A stretch of 64,000 bases of DNA from Blattamonas nauphoetae (lineage: Eukaryota > Preaxostyla > Oxymonadida): assembly GCA_033064195.1 (NCBI GenBank), contig JARBJD010000011.1, forward strand, positions 558,001 through 622,000, given 5' to 3'. The notes below the pieces were generated by a model that worked only from the letters and a program-made list of their open reading frames with translations, had not been told where the DNA came from and searched no databases. A program made the position numbers and the translations under genes. Positions 35,181 through 46,729 of this stretch are shown piece by piece; position 1 is the stretch's first letter; each line of letters begins with the position of its first letter.

Positions 35181-36370
35181 TCATTCCATCTCACGATCAA
35201 TTTCTTTGAGGAGGGACCAAGACCCATCGACTCCCTCTTGAAGAAGATGAACTTTGTCTGTGGAGAGACTGACAGCGAGAATGGTGCCTGTCTCGGACCA
35301 TTTTACCTGAAATACGAAGATATGGGAGTTGTGTGAGAGAAAAGAGTCATACACTCCAGGGGATCTCTTCAAACATGATTTTTTGTGTTTGCCATTGTTT
35401 CAGATTTGCGAAGAGAGCTGTCGAAATAACAATTGATTTGTCCTGAGAAAGGAAGAAAGAAGTGATGAGACAGATGTATTATGATGAACATCAGACCTCG
35501 CTCGATGACGCCAAACGGAGGCCTGGCATTCCGAAAGATGGTGCCCACTCCACATCTCTGACCCAATGAGTGTGATGCTCCAATCTATGCTCGCATTCCC
35601 ACAAGTGTCCATTGTGCCTCCAGACACAAACACATTTGTCGCATCCACCAGTGGCGAGTCGTTTTGGATTGTACGAGTCGATTCTGAGAAGGAGAAATGA
35701 CAGAGATGAATGCACACCCAGGGGCAAGAAGAGAGGTGGGTGGAATTGCAGGACACCAGCTTACTGATGTACACCCTCCATTGTGAGCAAGATATGGTTG
35801 CTCAGCGAGAAAGTTCGAATTAGGGTCTTCATTTCGAAGAAAATGAGAGAAGAGTAAAAAACACAAAAATTCCTAACCTTTCTTCGTGTACACAGTAACC
35901 TGACCAGACGATTGAGAAATAGCAAACGAACAGCCGTATTCATTCGGACAGAATTTGAGGCTTGTGACTATGAAGGATGGTAGAATTTGGGAATGACAAT
36001 CGAAAATTGGACAAAGAAAAACTTGGAGAGTTCAATGTTTGCTCGAACGAGAGAGAATAGTCTGTTTGGTTTGGTAGTTTGGTCCATCCACGGAGGATTC
36101 CCTGTGAGTCTCCACTACAACAGAGAAAGCAATGACAACGTGGGAAAAGCAATACCTAACGAACATGTCTCCAAAAGATGGATGAGCCCAATCGATTCCG
36201 TAGATTGGTGCCTTGTGTGAATATATATTTTGCGTCTCAGCAATTGTTCCATCTGGATTGAGATACTGGAGGATAACCTTCCCTGAACTTGTTCCAGAGA
36301 GAATCTTTTTGCAGAAATAGTCCATGGAAATCGTTAAGACTGCCTCATCTATCTGGATTTCGTGCGCCAT
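35181..36370 (-). CDS. SEC13: SEC13 (COPII coat / nuclear pore WD protein)
   Basis: 302-residue six-bladed WD40 protein of the COPII outer coat and Y-shaped nuclear pore complex. Family matches: DYFCKKILSGTSSGKVILQ, YGIDWAHPSFGDMF, SVSWCPAIPP, RLATGGCDKCVCVWRHNG, HTHWVRDVEWAPSFGMPG and a last blade VKWSETGTILAVSLSTDKV. Six introns are 41, 55, 51, 34, 54 and 46 bp, and the total is divisible by three. The first ATG in frame is at 36370; an upstream GTG is not used. The usual blade-ending GH/WD pairs are partly changed, as in other SEC13s. Confidence 0.93.
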
Positions 36371-36562
36371 TTCATCAAAGATTAAAGTTCGGGTCACGAA
36401 TAATGGATGGACGTCTCAGGACTTGATTGTTGCAAAAAAAGGTTGTGCCAGAGGTATATCAATGAACAGTAAATATGGAGTCAAGAAGATACAGGCAAAA
36501 ACAGGTGAAGTGAAAATGAAGAATAAGCAAGATTCGTAAAGAGTGTTCAAACCAAAGACTTT

Positions 36563-39500
36563 TCATCCATTCTGCTGATCATCTTGCACAGCACCAACGT
36601 CGGGCGAGTTAATCGGCGCTGTGTTCCCTTCCTCGTCATTGTGACCACCACTCCCCACAGCACCCGCTGTCCTGTTCCTCTCCCCAGCACTGTCGCTCTT
36701 CTCTTCCTCGCCTCTTCTTCTCTCCTCCTCTTTCCGCTTCTCCTCCCGTCTCGTCTTTCCCTCTGTGTTCCTTCTTCTCTTCTCATACGCCTCCATCTGC
36801 TTCATTTGTTGGATTTCTGTGAGGACGCCGAGCGGAGACTGTTTGATGGCGATGCTGGGTGTCTCCGACTGCTCCATCTGCTCTGCCTCCATCTCCTTCA
36901 GCTCGTCCTTCCCACTCTCGTCCCTCTCTTCCTCTTCGTACGACTCGTCCGATTGCATGTTGTCCGACTCGGCTGTGTCGACGAGGCTTTCGTCTCCGTC
37001 GTCGCGCGGAATCTGTTCAAACTCGGCCATCTGCTCCTCTTCCAGGTGCTGCCGCATTGGGGTGGTGTGTGTTGATGTTTGATTGATGTGTGTTCGCTTG
37101 CGTTCTCGCCTTTCAGTTCGGAATTCTGTTGGTGGGCGGTTGGGATCACGTTTCTGAAATTGAGAAGAGACGAGTGAGGAAGAAGGAATGAAAAGAGAAG
37201 AGCAGAGTGAATGTGAGGCAAGTGAAAATCGGAATTTGGACACACTCGAAACAGATCCCAATCGATAACGACTTTGCTGTGTCTGTTTGTGAAGCGTGAT
37301 TTGGTGTGCTCTTTCACCAGCTTTTTCCATTCGCCCTGGAAGAACTTTTTGGTTCGAGAGGACGACGGGAAGAGGAAGTCCATGCGATGCCAGCGTATTG
37401 GGATTTGTGCGACGACGAGATCCGTCCAATCTAAGAAGCTCAAAAACAAAGAAAAAGCAAACCAGTCGTGCTTGTTTCGTCGGGAGGGGGGGTGTAGAAG
37501 GGGGACAGAACTTGGGTGAACGAGAGCTCTTCGTTCCCTCTTTCTTCGATTTCCGACACTGCAGAAGCAGTCGATCCAATCGATGGGGTGAGAGGGGTGG
37601 GAATTCGCTCGACTTGCTTTGACTTTTCGTCGCTCCTCTCCCTCATCCCGGCAATGAGTGACGAGAAGAAGGCGCCAACACCGCCTTCCTTTTCTTCGTA
37701 ATCACGAATGATTTTGGTGGTAGATCCAATCTCTTTGCCTTCGTTTTCCCTTTCCTTCTCTCGTTCGATCTCCATGAGCGCCCATTCTCGTGGAATCACG
37801 CATTCTTCCCAGCAACACCCTAAATGGATTGCGTACGATACTGCACTGAGTCCTCGCCCTCGTATCGCCTTTATCACTCCCCAAAACAGAAATAGAAACC
37901 AGGATTCAGCTTGAGGAAGTAGAAAGTGGAATTCGTCGTACAGAATAGCGTTGTGAAAGAATTCTGGTTTGGAGATGATAAGATCGCGTTTTTTGCGTTC
38001 GTTTTGGGCTTTAATGAAAGGCAGGAATGTGCGACCAATGCCAAGGCCAGGGTGTCTTTGTCCTGGCAGAGGGGGATATGTTGCGGGTGCGAGGACGTTG
38101 GACGGTTGAGAAGTCTGGGAAAGCGAGGATCTCGAGTGTGTATGCCGATGTGTCGAGGATGCCGATGGCGATGTCGTTGTTGCCTGCGTTGCGTAATCAG
38201 AAGTCGATGGCGCTGGAGCAAAGGTGCGGAGTGGATTTTGCATCACCAAATATTCGACTGTGAGGCAAGCCAACGACAAAGACGACAACGAATCAAAGCA
38301 GGAAATGAGAGAGATAAGGTACTGCGGGGTATTTGGTGGGAGAGAAGATGGAGATGGGAGGGAGGAGGGGTGTGGTTGTCGTGTCTGTGTCAGATTATCT
38401 GAAGAAAGATTCTGCGAAGAATGAAGACCAGAATGATTGAGAAGAGACAGTATGGACGAAAGGAAGGCTTGATACGAAGACAGAGAGGTAATAAAGAGAG
38501 ATGGTGTGTATCTGATGGCAAGGAATGCGAGGAGACGGTCGTAAATGGAGGGTTTGGAGATGGATGTGGACTGTTGAGGAGAGTGGATGTGTTCGAAGAC
38601 AACCGCTGATGAGTGGAGGGGAAGCGAGACGATCTGCTCAATTTGGACCGATTCGGCAGGATATGAGTGTGACGTCAAGACATCCGAAAAGGCAGTTGGT
38701 ACAGATTCAGTTGCGTTTGCATCTGGTGCGTTTCCGGGGTTGTCTGAATCAGCAGAAATTGATGGTGGAGAAATGGCGACTGGTCCGGTGGCAGGAGCAG
38801 CTGTTGTCGAAGAAGCTTGTTGGTCAGATGGTTGCGGTGGTGGATCTTGTTTTTTTTGCCCAAATGCACGGGAGAACAGTCGTGAGAAGAAGCCAGGTTG
38901 AGATGGCGGATTCGCTGTCTCCTTTTCGACCGTCTTTCCTTCTGTGACGATAGCTGAAGCGCCATGAAAAGACGAAGATGTGTCTGGGGGTTGCCGATCC
39001 AAGAAAGAGAAGAGATAGGACGGAGTTGAGACGTAAGCTGTCGAGAGGACTTGGGGTGTCTGTGAGGCCTGACTCGTTCTATAAATGAAGAAGATCATCA
39101 AAAAGGAATGATAAAGATAGATCATTCACCAAATGAGATGTTTAACAACGAAAGAAGCGGCATGAATTGGAGTTTGAGAATCGATAATGAGGAGCGAATT
39201 GAATTTGAGAACTCTGGAAAGGACATACAATGCAGCCTTTTTATCAGTTTTCCCTCCTTTTTCACTTCCAGTTTTCTCATTTATGCTGTCGCGGTAATCA
39301 GAGAACTAGATATCGACGAAAATCGAATATTGAATAGAAAAATGAACAAAAAAAGAAGGGCAAGATGAAAGATGAAAACATGAAAAAGAAATTGATAAGA
39401 TATGCACACAGTATATGGTTTCATTGTAAATGGAAACGAAACTGGCGCGAGGTGGAAGTAGAGCTTGTGGACAAACATATCTGAAGTATCTACACGAAGC

Positions 39501-39798
39501 TCGATATCACTAAGAGTGATTCCCTTTAATGGGAGGGGCTTAAAGAGTCCTGAAAATGAAGTGGAGAAGTCGATGAAGTTGGGATGGAGACGAATGCAAA
39601 GTACAGACCAGCATCGTCCATCATCTGAAATATATCTCTGGGAGTATATGATTGAACGATTAGCGAAGATATTGACCGGTTACCTGGGTTTGGCGAGAGG
39701 AAATCGTCCTCCTCCGAAAAACCGAAGTAGTCGGTGTCTTCACTTGTCCTTGAGACTAATAGATAGATTAGAAGGAATACTTGTGGATTCATACACAT
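36563..39798 (-). CDS. Unknown protein with N-terminal signal/anchor and acidic C-terminus
   Basis: Not recognised. The start at 39798 gives a hydrophobic N-terminus (MNPQVFLLIYLLVSRTS), a signal peptide or anchor. A 59-bp intron then joins EEDDFLSPNP to DDGRCWSVLCIRLHPNFIDF and GLFKPLPLKGITLSDIELRV. Introns between 39430 and 39085 are unresolved. A long exon (39080-37466) holds low-complexity Ser/Pro stretches and a hydrophobic patch (AESWFLFLFWGVIKAIRGRG). A 32-bp intron joins it to DWTDLVVAQIPIRWHRMDFL, and a final exon is Glu/Arg-rich. The early block has a faint look of an SMP lipid-transfer domain (TEX2 type), too weak to assign. Confidence 0.6.
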
Positions 39799-40039
39799 TT
39801 ACAATATTCGAACAATCAAATGATTGTTCTCTTAAATTGCCCGTCTCCACAGTTTGGATTATGATGGTTCCGATCATCCTGAGTATCTCAAAAGAGGAAA
39901 AATTCATTGGTATCGATGAAAAATCATTTCAAGCAAGCGAATGAATACGAAATGACCCAGAAAAACCAACGAATAAATACAGGAGACACGAGATTTCATG
40001 TCCATGAAATTGGGAAAGAAGAAAAGAAGAGTTGGTTGC

Positions 40040-41377
40040 TCAATCGCCCTTCACATCATCATGTTTCTCCTCCTGATTTTCCTCTTTTTTGCCGGGTTTC
40101 CCTTTGAACGGATCCATCCGTCCAACTGACAAAGAGAAGCCGAATCCTGACATGGGGGGCCTTTTTTCAGTTTCTGGACTTTTGGGAACGACTGGGGAAG
40201 TATGTTGTTGTGTCAGAAAGACGTTAAACGACACATCGGATGGGACAGGAGGGGGGAGTGGGAAGAGAACGCTTCCGAATCCTCGCTCCTCTGAACGCTG
40301 TCTGGGTGGTGGCGGGGGTGTGCGGGAAATATGATTGTTGTGGGGAGTGAGATGAGAAGAGTCAAAATTCGGCATGACTGGTGAAAAGGTGGTTGGGTCA
40401 GGTCGAACAAATGTTGGAGGGGAAGGATTGATGAGAGGACTACGGCACCATGGATTTGTCAGTGGCTTTGTGCATATCGACGATATACACTGCGTGAACT
40501 GTTTCCAATGATGAGCCAATGGGGACGATTCAATGATCGCCGAACGTCCATCGCTTTCGCTGTCGTGTGCAAAGTCTGTCTCGCTCTCCTCGCTCTCTTC
40601 GGGTTGGTCTTTGATGAGACCTTCCTCGTCTCTCTGAAGCCAATTTCGGAACATTCCTTGCCTTCGATTTGCCCGGAAGTGATCGAGCATTGTTCGATTG
40701 CCTTCCGGGTGAGTTTCACAGAGACGATATCTATGTTCCTCCTTCTGGAGCTGCGGAATGCCTGGGCGGCGAACTGCATTGAACGGATGAGGTGGGCGGA
40801 AGAAATTAGGTGAATTGTGAGCGAAGGTAGATGGTGGTGGTGACGGTTGTGAGAATTCTACAGAAAGAGAAAAAAATATTAAAAATAATGATTATGTTTG
40901 ACTAGCAAAAAATTAAAAATGTATTTCTTGAAGAAATTAGGGCGATGGCAAACTGTTTTGGAGGAAACTCGAAATGGGCCGAAGTGGACAGAATTGGAAA
41001 GGAGTGAAGGTCGGAGTAGGACAGGCGCGATGGTTGAGGACAGGAGATTGGGGACTAGTGTGATTTTTACATGTAACGTAATTATCTTTCCGTTGGCAGA
41101 GATAGATCTTTGCATCATCACCAATTCCTGAAGAAGAAGTAACAGGAAATCGGAACAGGAAAATTATGATGAGTAGAGAATGGATAACACCTTGCTCAAC
41201 TAGAGTTTCAGAACCTTGTATCCGTTTGTGATTGAAGATGAGCGTTTGGTTTGAAGTGGGTATTTGATATGCTTGGGAGATAAGAGATCGCAGTTGACAT
41301 GCTTTAGCATCGAGCGGGAGAGTAAGAGGAAGTGGGTCTCTTCCGCTCATGATTACCGAGATATTTATGGATGACAT
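40040..41377 (-). CDS. Ubiquitin-like domain protein, splicing incomplete
   Basis: The N-terminal ~80 residues form a ubiquitin fold: INISVIMSGRDPLPLTLPLD, SLISQAYQIPTSNQTLIFNH, KRIQGSETLVEQGI, GDDAKIYLCQR. There is no C-terminal Gly-Gly, so this is a domain rather than a modifier. A 63-bp intron (near 41193) splits the fold. Downstream, a Pro-rich exon (FSQPSPPPSTFAHNSPNFF) leads into an acidic/Pro-rich tail ending KHDDVKGD. The link between these parts through 41077-40858 could not be read cleanly: the obvious donor does not keep frame. They may be two genes, or an exon may be skipped. The role may resemble UBL shuttle proteins, but no UBA was seen. Confidence 0.6.
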
Positions 41378-41571
41378 TTGTATGAATTGATCTGACCCAT
41401 TATCTAGCCTTTTAGTCATTCTTCGATTAATCCAACAAAAAACCGTACAAAGCTCAATTCGTATTGCAAAAGAGGAAATGTTCTCATAAATGAAATGTGC
41501 TGTGCAGAATACAAAGAAGAAAATGATGAAAAAGACAGAACAAAAAGTCGTCACAAAATCAAAAGGATCCT

Positions 41572-44500
41572 TCACCCTACACCTAAATCAGCTTCTTCTG
41601 GAAATAAAGATTCCTCACGAGAAAAATAAATCATGGAAGGATTGGTTTTCGCGTCGTTCTCCCACAGTCGGACGAGGTCGAAGCAGGCCAAGTCCATCAG
41701 ACAGTCCAAGTCACGTCGGCGCCGGTGCTTCTCCTCGTCTTTGATGACACAGACGAGCATGTCGATGAGGCCGAGCATGGTGTCCGAGTCATTCTGGATG
41801 GACTGGATTTCAGCTGCGAGAGACATTGTCGTGCCCAGCGTTCGGTTTTCGTCCACCCCCATCCGGACAGACAGTGCTTCGAGGGCGTCGAGCACCTCGT
41901 CCTTCGCAGGCTCCTCTCCATTTTCGAAGCCGTCGAGTGTGTCGAACCAGTTGGAAGTGGTGACGACAGATGCAGCCTCGTTGAGGGGGAGAGAAGTCAG
42001 AATCTGCTGTTTCTTTTCGAGGATGATGCCCGATACAATTCGGAAGAGGGAGTCGACCCGTTCTTCGGACAGCAACACCTGCAGAATGCGAATGGACTGG
42101 ATTTCGAGGTGGAACGACGACGGCACGTGGTAGCCAGGCGAGCGAAGTGGAATATTTTGAAGTTCGTTTGGCAGGCTCTGACAATTCATGTCTGAGTTGG
42201 TGGTATCTTCGTCTCGACGATTGATTCCTGGTTGATCATCGCTCACCTCCTCCTCGTCTTCTTCTTCATCCTCAAACTCACTCTCGCTCTCCCCATTTCG
42301 CTCTCTCGCAGCCATTCTGTCATATTTGTGCTGCCACCTTCTTTCGCACTCCTTCCGTTTCGGGTCGGCCTCCCACTCGATGTCTCTGATGAAATCGGAA
42401 AAGGCGTCTACAACGTCCAGCCAGAACAAGTTCATTTGGAGAGAGTGGAAGATCGGCTGTGGGAGGAGTGGCGAGGTGAACGTGTGCGCGTTGTGCGGCG
42501 AGAGGAAGTGGATATGGACGAGGTTGAGGAGAGAAAGAAGGCCTTTCAGAGAATCGCTTGTTTCTGTCTGCAGTCTGAGAAGCTCCTCCTGCTCCGTCTC
42601 CTCCACCGTCTTCTCGCTCTCTGGTGACGGTGGAGTCGACGGTGGCTGGACAACGGCGGCTGACGGGGAGAGAGGGGCGGAGGAGAAGGCGGTGTCAAAG
42701 TCTTGGTTGATCTCGACGAGCGGGGATGGGGGACTGGGAGAGGGAGGCGATGTGGGGCACGAAATGGAGTGTTCAGAGGTGTGGCTAGATTCGTGCTTCC
42801 TTCGCTGTGGATGTGGCCGAGGTTGTGTTGAAGTGGGTGCAGGAGGAACAGGAAGAGATGGGACAGCAACGATGGCTGGAAAGAGATGAGAATTTGGAGA
42901 GCGTGCGGAGTGGTTCGTGTGGGAGGCAGCTGGTGTCGGGGCGGGGTTGTGGTTGGCCATCAGAGTGGCCCTGGGTGGTGTCGAACGTGGTCGCTGCTTC
43001 AACTTCTTCCGACTCTCCGCCGACCTGCCCCGAGGAGTGGAGTGGGAGGGATTCTGACCAAACGAGTTGCGCGGGTAGCGAGTTGACGGAGACAAGTCGT
43101 TCAGCTGCGAGTTGGTGGAGAGGCCCGACGGTGACGACGAGATGCAGCGAGAGTGGATTCGCAGCTGACGTTGTCGCCGCTTTGTCTGCGGTTTCGGAGG
43201 GGCAGTTGGAACGACCCGTTCACTTTCGGAGCCCCGCTGCTTCTTTCCGATGAAGACGGAGAACGGCGGGAGGGGCGGAAGAGTGAACTCGCTGGACTTC
43301 TGTTTTGGAATGTTCGGCCGCAGCGCTTTTGTTGAGTCGAGCGAACGACGAGAGAGTGTGTCGTTGACAGACGACACTTTCCGACTTGTGAGTGTTCTTG
43401 CCAGCACATCGTTTGCTTCATCGTCCTCCGGGAAGCGCTGGCTGTCTCCCGCTGAGACCGATGTTTTGTGAGGAGGGCGTGTGGCCGGGTCTGGAATGGA
43501 GACGAAGAGGGTGGTGGGGCTCAGCGAAGGTTGGGGAGGGGGAGGAGGGGGAGAGGGGGGCTCGATGAAGGTGTGCGAGAGGGGCGAGGGGAGGAAGGGG
43601 AGAGACGTGAGGATGGTTTGGATGGGATAGACCGAACTGTTTTGGAGTGTCGGTGCGGATTCCTCGTCAGCAGCGGCAACGAGTGTGATGAACTTGCTGC
43701 TGTCGCCCCTCGTGGTGGGTGTGCGAGGGAGTGGTTGAGGTGGCTGTTCGAGTGCTCTGACTTTCGGACGCGGGCGGCCACGGTTTGTTGATGGTGTTTT
43801 GGACGTGGGCGAGTCTTTGAGTGATTGAGCAAGACGAATTGATTTTTCGAGTTGGAATAGGGAGTGTATGTTTGGAATATGCGGGCTATCTTGAGAGAGG
43901 AGTGTTGGGGTGACGAGGAAACCGCGAATGAATTTTTCTTCGCTCTGACGAACAACCACAAGCTCTCTGTTGATATCCATCATTTGAGGAAGGAAAAGAT
44001 TGATTTCTGCAGGGCTAGATTCAAAAAATAATCGATTCTGAGGTTCTGGGGGAGGGACAGGTGAAGCTACGGAGAGTGAAGAGAAACGCCCAGACAATCG
44101 ACTTGACGATCGTTCACCAATATTAACAGTGAGATCTGGGTCCATTACAAGTGGGAGTTCATATGGATATATGTCTGGGAGCTCATCTCGTATCCTTTTT
44201 GTTGGTGACTCCTGAGTACTTTGAGTTCGTTTCTTTTTTTTCACTTTTCTGAGCTTTGGTCGAGCCACAGCAAGAATGAAAGGATCATTGGTTTTATATC
44301 CGGCTTTTGCTTTCGTACTGTGATGATGATATTGTGGCTCTTCGATAACAAGTGACGATTCGTGAAAAAATGAATATAATGAAAAATACTTTCAGAAGTA
44401 ACATTTCCTGAGATTGGTCTTTTTGTGACGCGCTTTGTTTTATTCGATAAAGACGGAAGTGGTGAGATATTTGACGAAAGCGAAGCTCGGATTGGCTTTG

Positions 44501-44581
44501 GGGGAATAGACGTTGTTGGCTAAATAATGACAAGAAAAAATAAGAAAAATGCTGGAAAAGATGAGGTGATACCCTATTCAT
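41572..44581 (-). CDS. Unknown 963-residue disordered, probably nuclear protein
   Basis: Not recognised. Two introns (53 and 65 bp) near the 5' end join MNR, a Ser/Pro stretch and KAGYKTNDPFILAVARPKLR, giving a total divisible by three. A strong nuclear-localisation-like run (RPKLRKVKKKKR) follows, and an AT-hook-like core (NRGRPRPK). Long Ser/Pro-rich tracts follow. The last ~300 residues become structured and helical (LLRLQTETSDSLKGLLSLLN; FHLEIQSIRILQVLLSEERV), with an acidic Glu run. Chromatin association is an inference from the basic motifs only. The large exon is 2.7 kb without introns. Confidence 0.7.
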
Positions 44582-44688
44582 GGTTTGTTTGAATCGAGGA
44601 GTCGATCAAACCATGTTCGTGAAGCACGACCTCATCCTCTGTACCCACTACAATAATTTAACCATACCATACATTTTCTCAAAAGAAG

Positions 44689-46495
44689 ATGCATTTCTTC
44701 GCACTTTGTTACATTTTCCTCCCCCAATTGTCCTGCATTCATCTCCACACCCTTCAATACTCACCACCAGTCACAAACGTGTCTTCACGGACTGAAGCAG
44801 AACTATTCATGGACAAACAGATCTCTTCTATGTTTAAGCTTGCTCCAGCCCGATTTGAGAGTAACTCTCTCCTTGTTCTCCCCGAGTATGGATTCTTTCC
44901 ATCACAGAAATCAAAGAGACTATATTCCATGTTTTGTCAAACATTGCCTGGAGTAGTTTGGCACTGTTCTTTCATTTTGACCTCTCATTCAGGGATCATC
45001 TATTCTAGATGGAGCTTGCTTCAATCGACACACAAGTAAGCCTGAACCTTGTTCAAAATTGATCACTCTTCTTGCCCAACAAGCTAAGAACCACAAAGTT
45101 AACATCGGTTTATTCTTCTCCAAGTTTACTATTTGCACAGTTGCACATTATCCACATCTTGAGTCAATCGAAAATCCGTTCACTCTGTCTCTACAACACT
45201 TCTTCTTATCTTCACAGATCCTGATTGATGATAAAGGAATCGTTTATCTTTTTTTATTCTCATTCTTAGTTGATTGGAGTGACCCACAAGCACAACCTTT
45301 ATGGAAGTGAACGAGCACTGCTTGATTCTCCTCCAGCAGACACTCTCCGAGTTGATAGTTGGACAACTGATATGTTTGATGACAATTCTCGTGTTCCCAC
45401 ACGTGTTGGACTCGTTACATGTGCAGACATGCTGTATCCATCGACTTCTCGCAGAATCCAGAAGAGCAACGTGAATGTGGTCGCTTTTTCATCAAGCTGG
45501 ATGAACTTTGGATTTCTTCCACTTCTTCATGCGACTGCTGTTTGTACTACAACATATTTTTCATTTCTCTCAAACAATTTACGAATCATTTTTCTTCATC
45601 ATTCCATCTCCTGTCATAGTTTATTGCAGGGATCTCTCATGCAAGCAACATCACAATTGCAAATGCTAACGAAGCGTCACATTGGTTTGTTCGCGGAGGT
45701 GGAATTGTTATTCGAGGGGCGTGTTCTCCCTGTTTCTTCTCTCCATCGATTCCCGGTCAAGTCAATGCATTAATTTCCGAAGAAAAACAGACGTTTCAAT
45801 CAGTTCGACAATCACTAGCTTCAAGTCGCCCTGATAATCTCGGTGAGACCCAAGCTCAATTCATCAAACTGAACTGTCCATACACCAGCATATCTCTCCT
45901 TCTCACACAATCTTTGACTCAAAGCACCCTATCGTACACATTTTCGCAGGATAACATTCGCTATGAACTTCAGGGAAATGTTTCAGTTGAGGCAATAGGT
46001 TCATTCGACTCTCCCTCGTCGTTAGAGTTTGTGGTGGGCTTCTTTCAGCCCGGATTTATTCTCAAATCCCCCTCTTCTTCTCAGATGAACTCCAATCTCA
46101 CGATTGGTTTTGTTGGTCTCCTCCCTTCGCTCAACTCCACTCAGCCGGGGTATGTGTACCCTCTCTTCAACACACTCCCTCTTTCTCCGGCTGTCGGCGT
46201 GAAGTCCATCAAGATTGACGCAACAGTACGTGTTTACCAATCTCAGTCGGCCCCCCTCAATTTTTCAATTGCTTCCTTTCCTTCTGTTTCTGAAAATGCT
46301 GATGCCTCTCCAATGTCTCCCACTTTCTTTGAGTTTTCGACAACGACGTCACCACTCCGATTCCATTCACAAGCTCAATCATTCCGTTCTCAACTTCACA
46401 TTTCTCCATCCCAAAGAACTGATTCGGATGATGACAAGAATGAGCGTGCATTCCTTGCAGCATTCTCCATGTTTCAAATAGAAAATAATACCTGA
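44689..46495 (+). CDS. Secreted vanin/biotinidase-like amidase (nitrilase superfamily)
   Basis: 524-residue carbon-nitrogen hydrolase with an N-terminal signal peptide (FFALCYIFLPQLSCIHLH). The catalytic triad is visible: Glu in LLVLPEYGFF, Lys in THKHNLYGSE, Cys in GLVTCADMLYPS. The following AFSSSWMNFGFLPLLHATAV matches the vanin/biotinidase WMN block, and ISHASNITIANAN the next strand. Vanins hydrolyse pantetheine to pantothenate and cysteamine; biotinidase releases biotin from biocytin. The substrate here is not predictable. A Ser/Thr-rich C-terminal beta-rich region of ~200 residues follows, as in vanins. Four introns (40, 78, 28, 86 bp) restore the frame. It is secreted or lumenal. Confidence 0.88.
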
Positions 46496-46729
46496 TCTCA
46501 TCCTTTCTACACTATTTTCCACATCTGGTTGTGAAAGACTTCTTTTTTGAGAGCATTCAGACCATTTATATGGCATTTCACTTGATTCAAGTGAACACTT
46601 GAAACGATTATGTGTCAAAACAAGTATTTTCATGTCAAACTGTGAGATGATGACGCAAAACACAAGATTTCTCAGAAGAATGAAGACAGTGTTGTCAGAG
46701 AGACACACTCCAACAAACACACCAAACAA

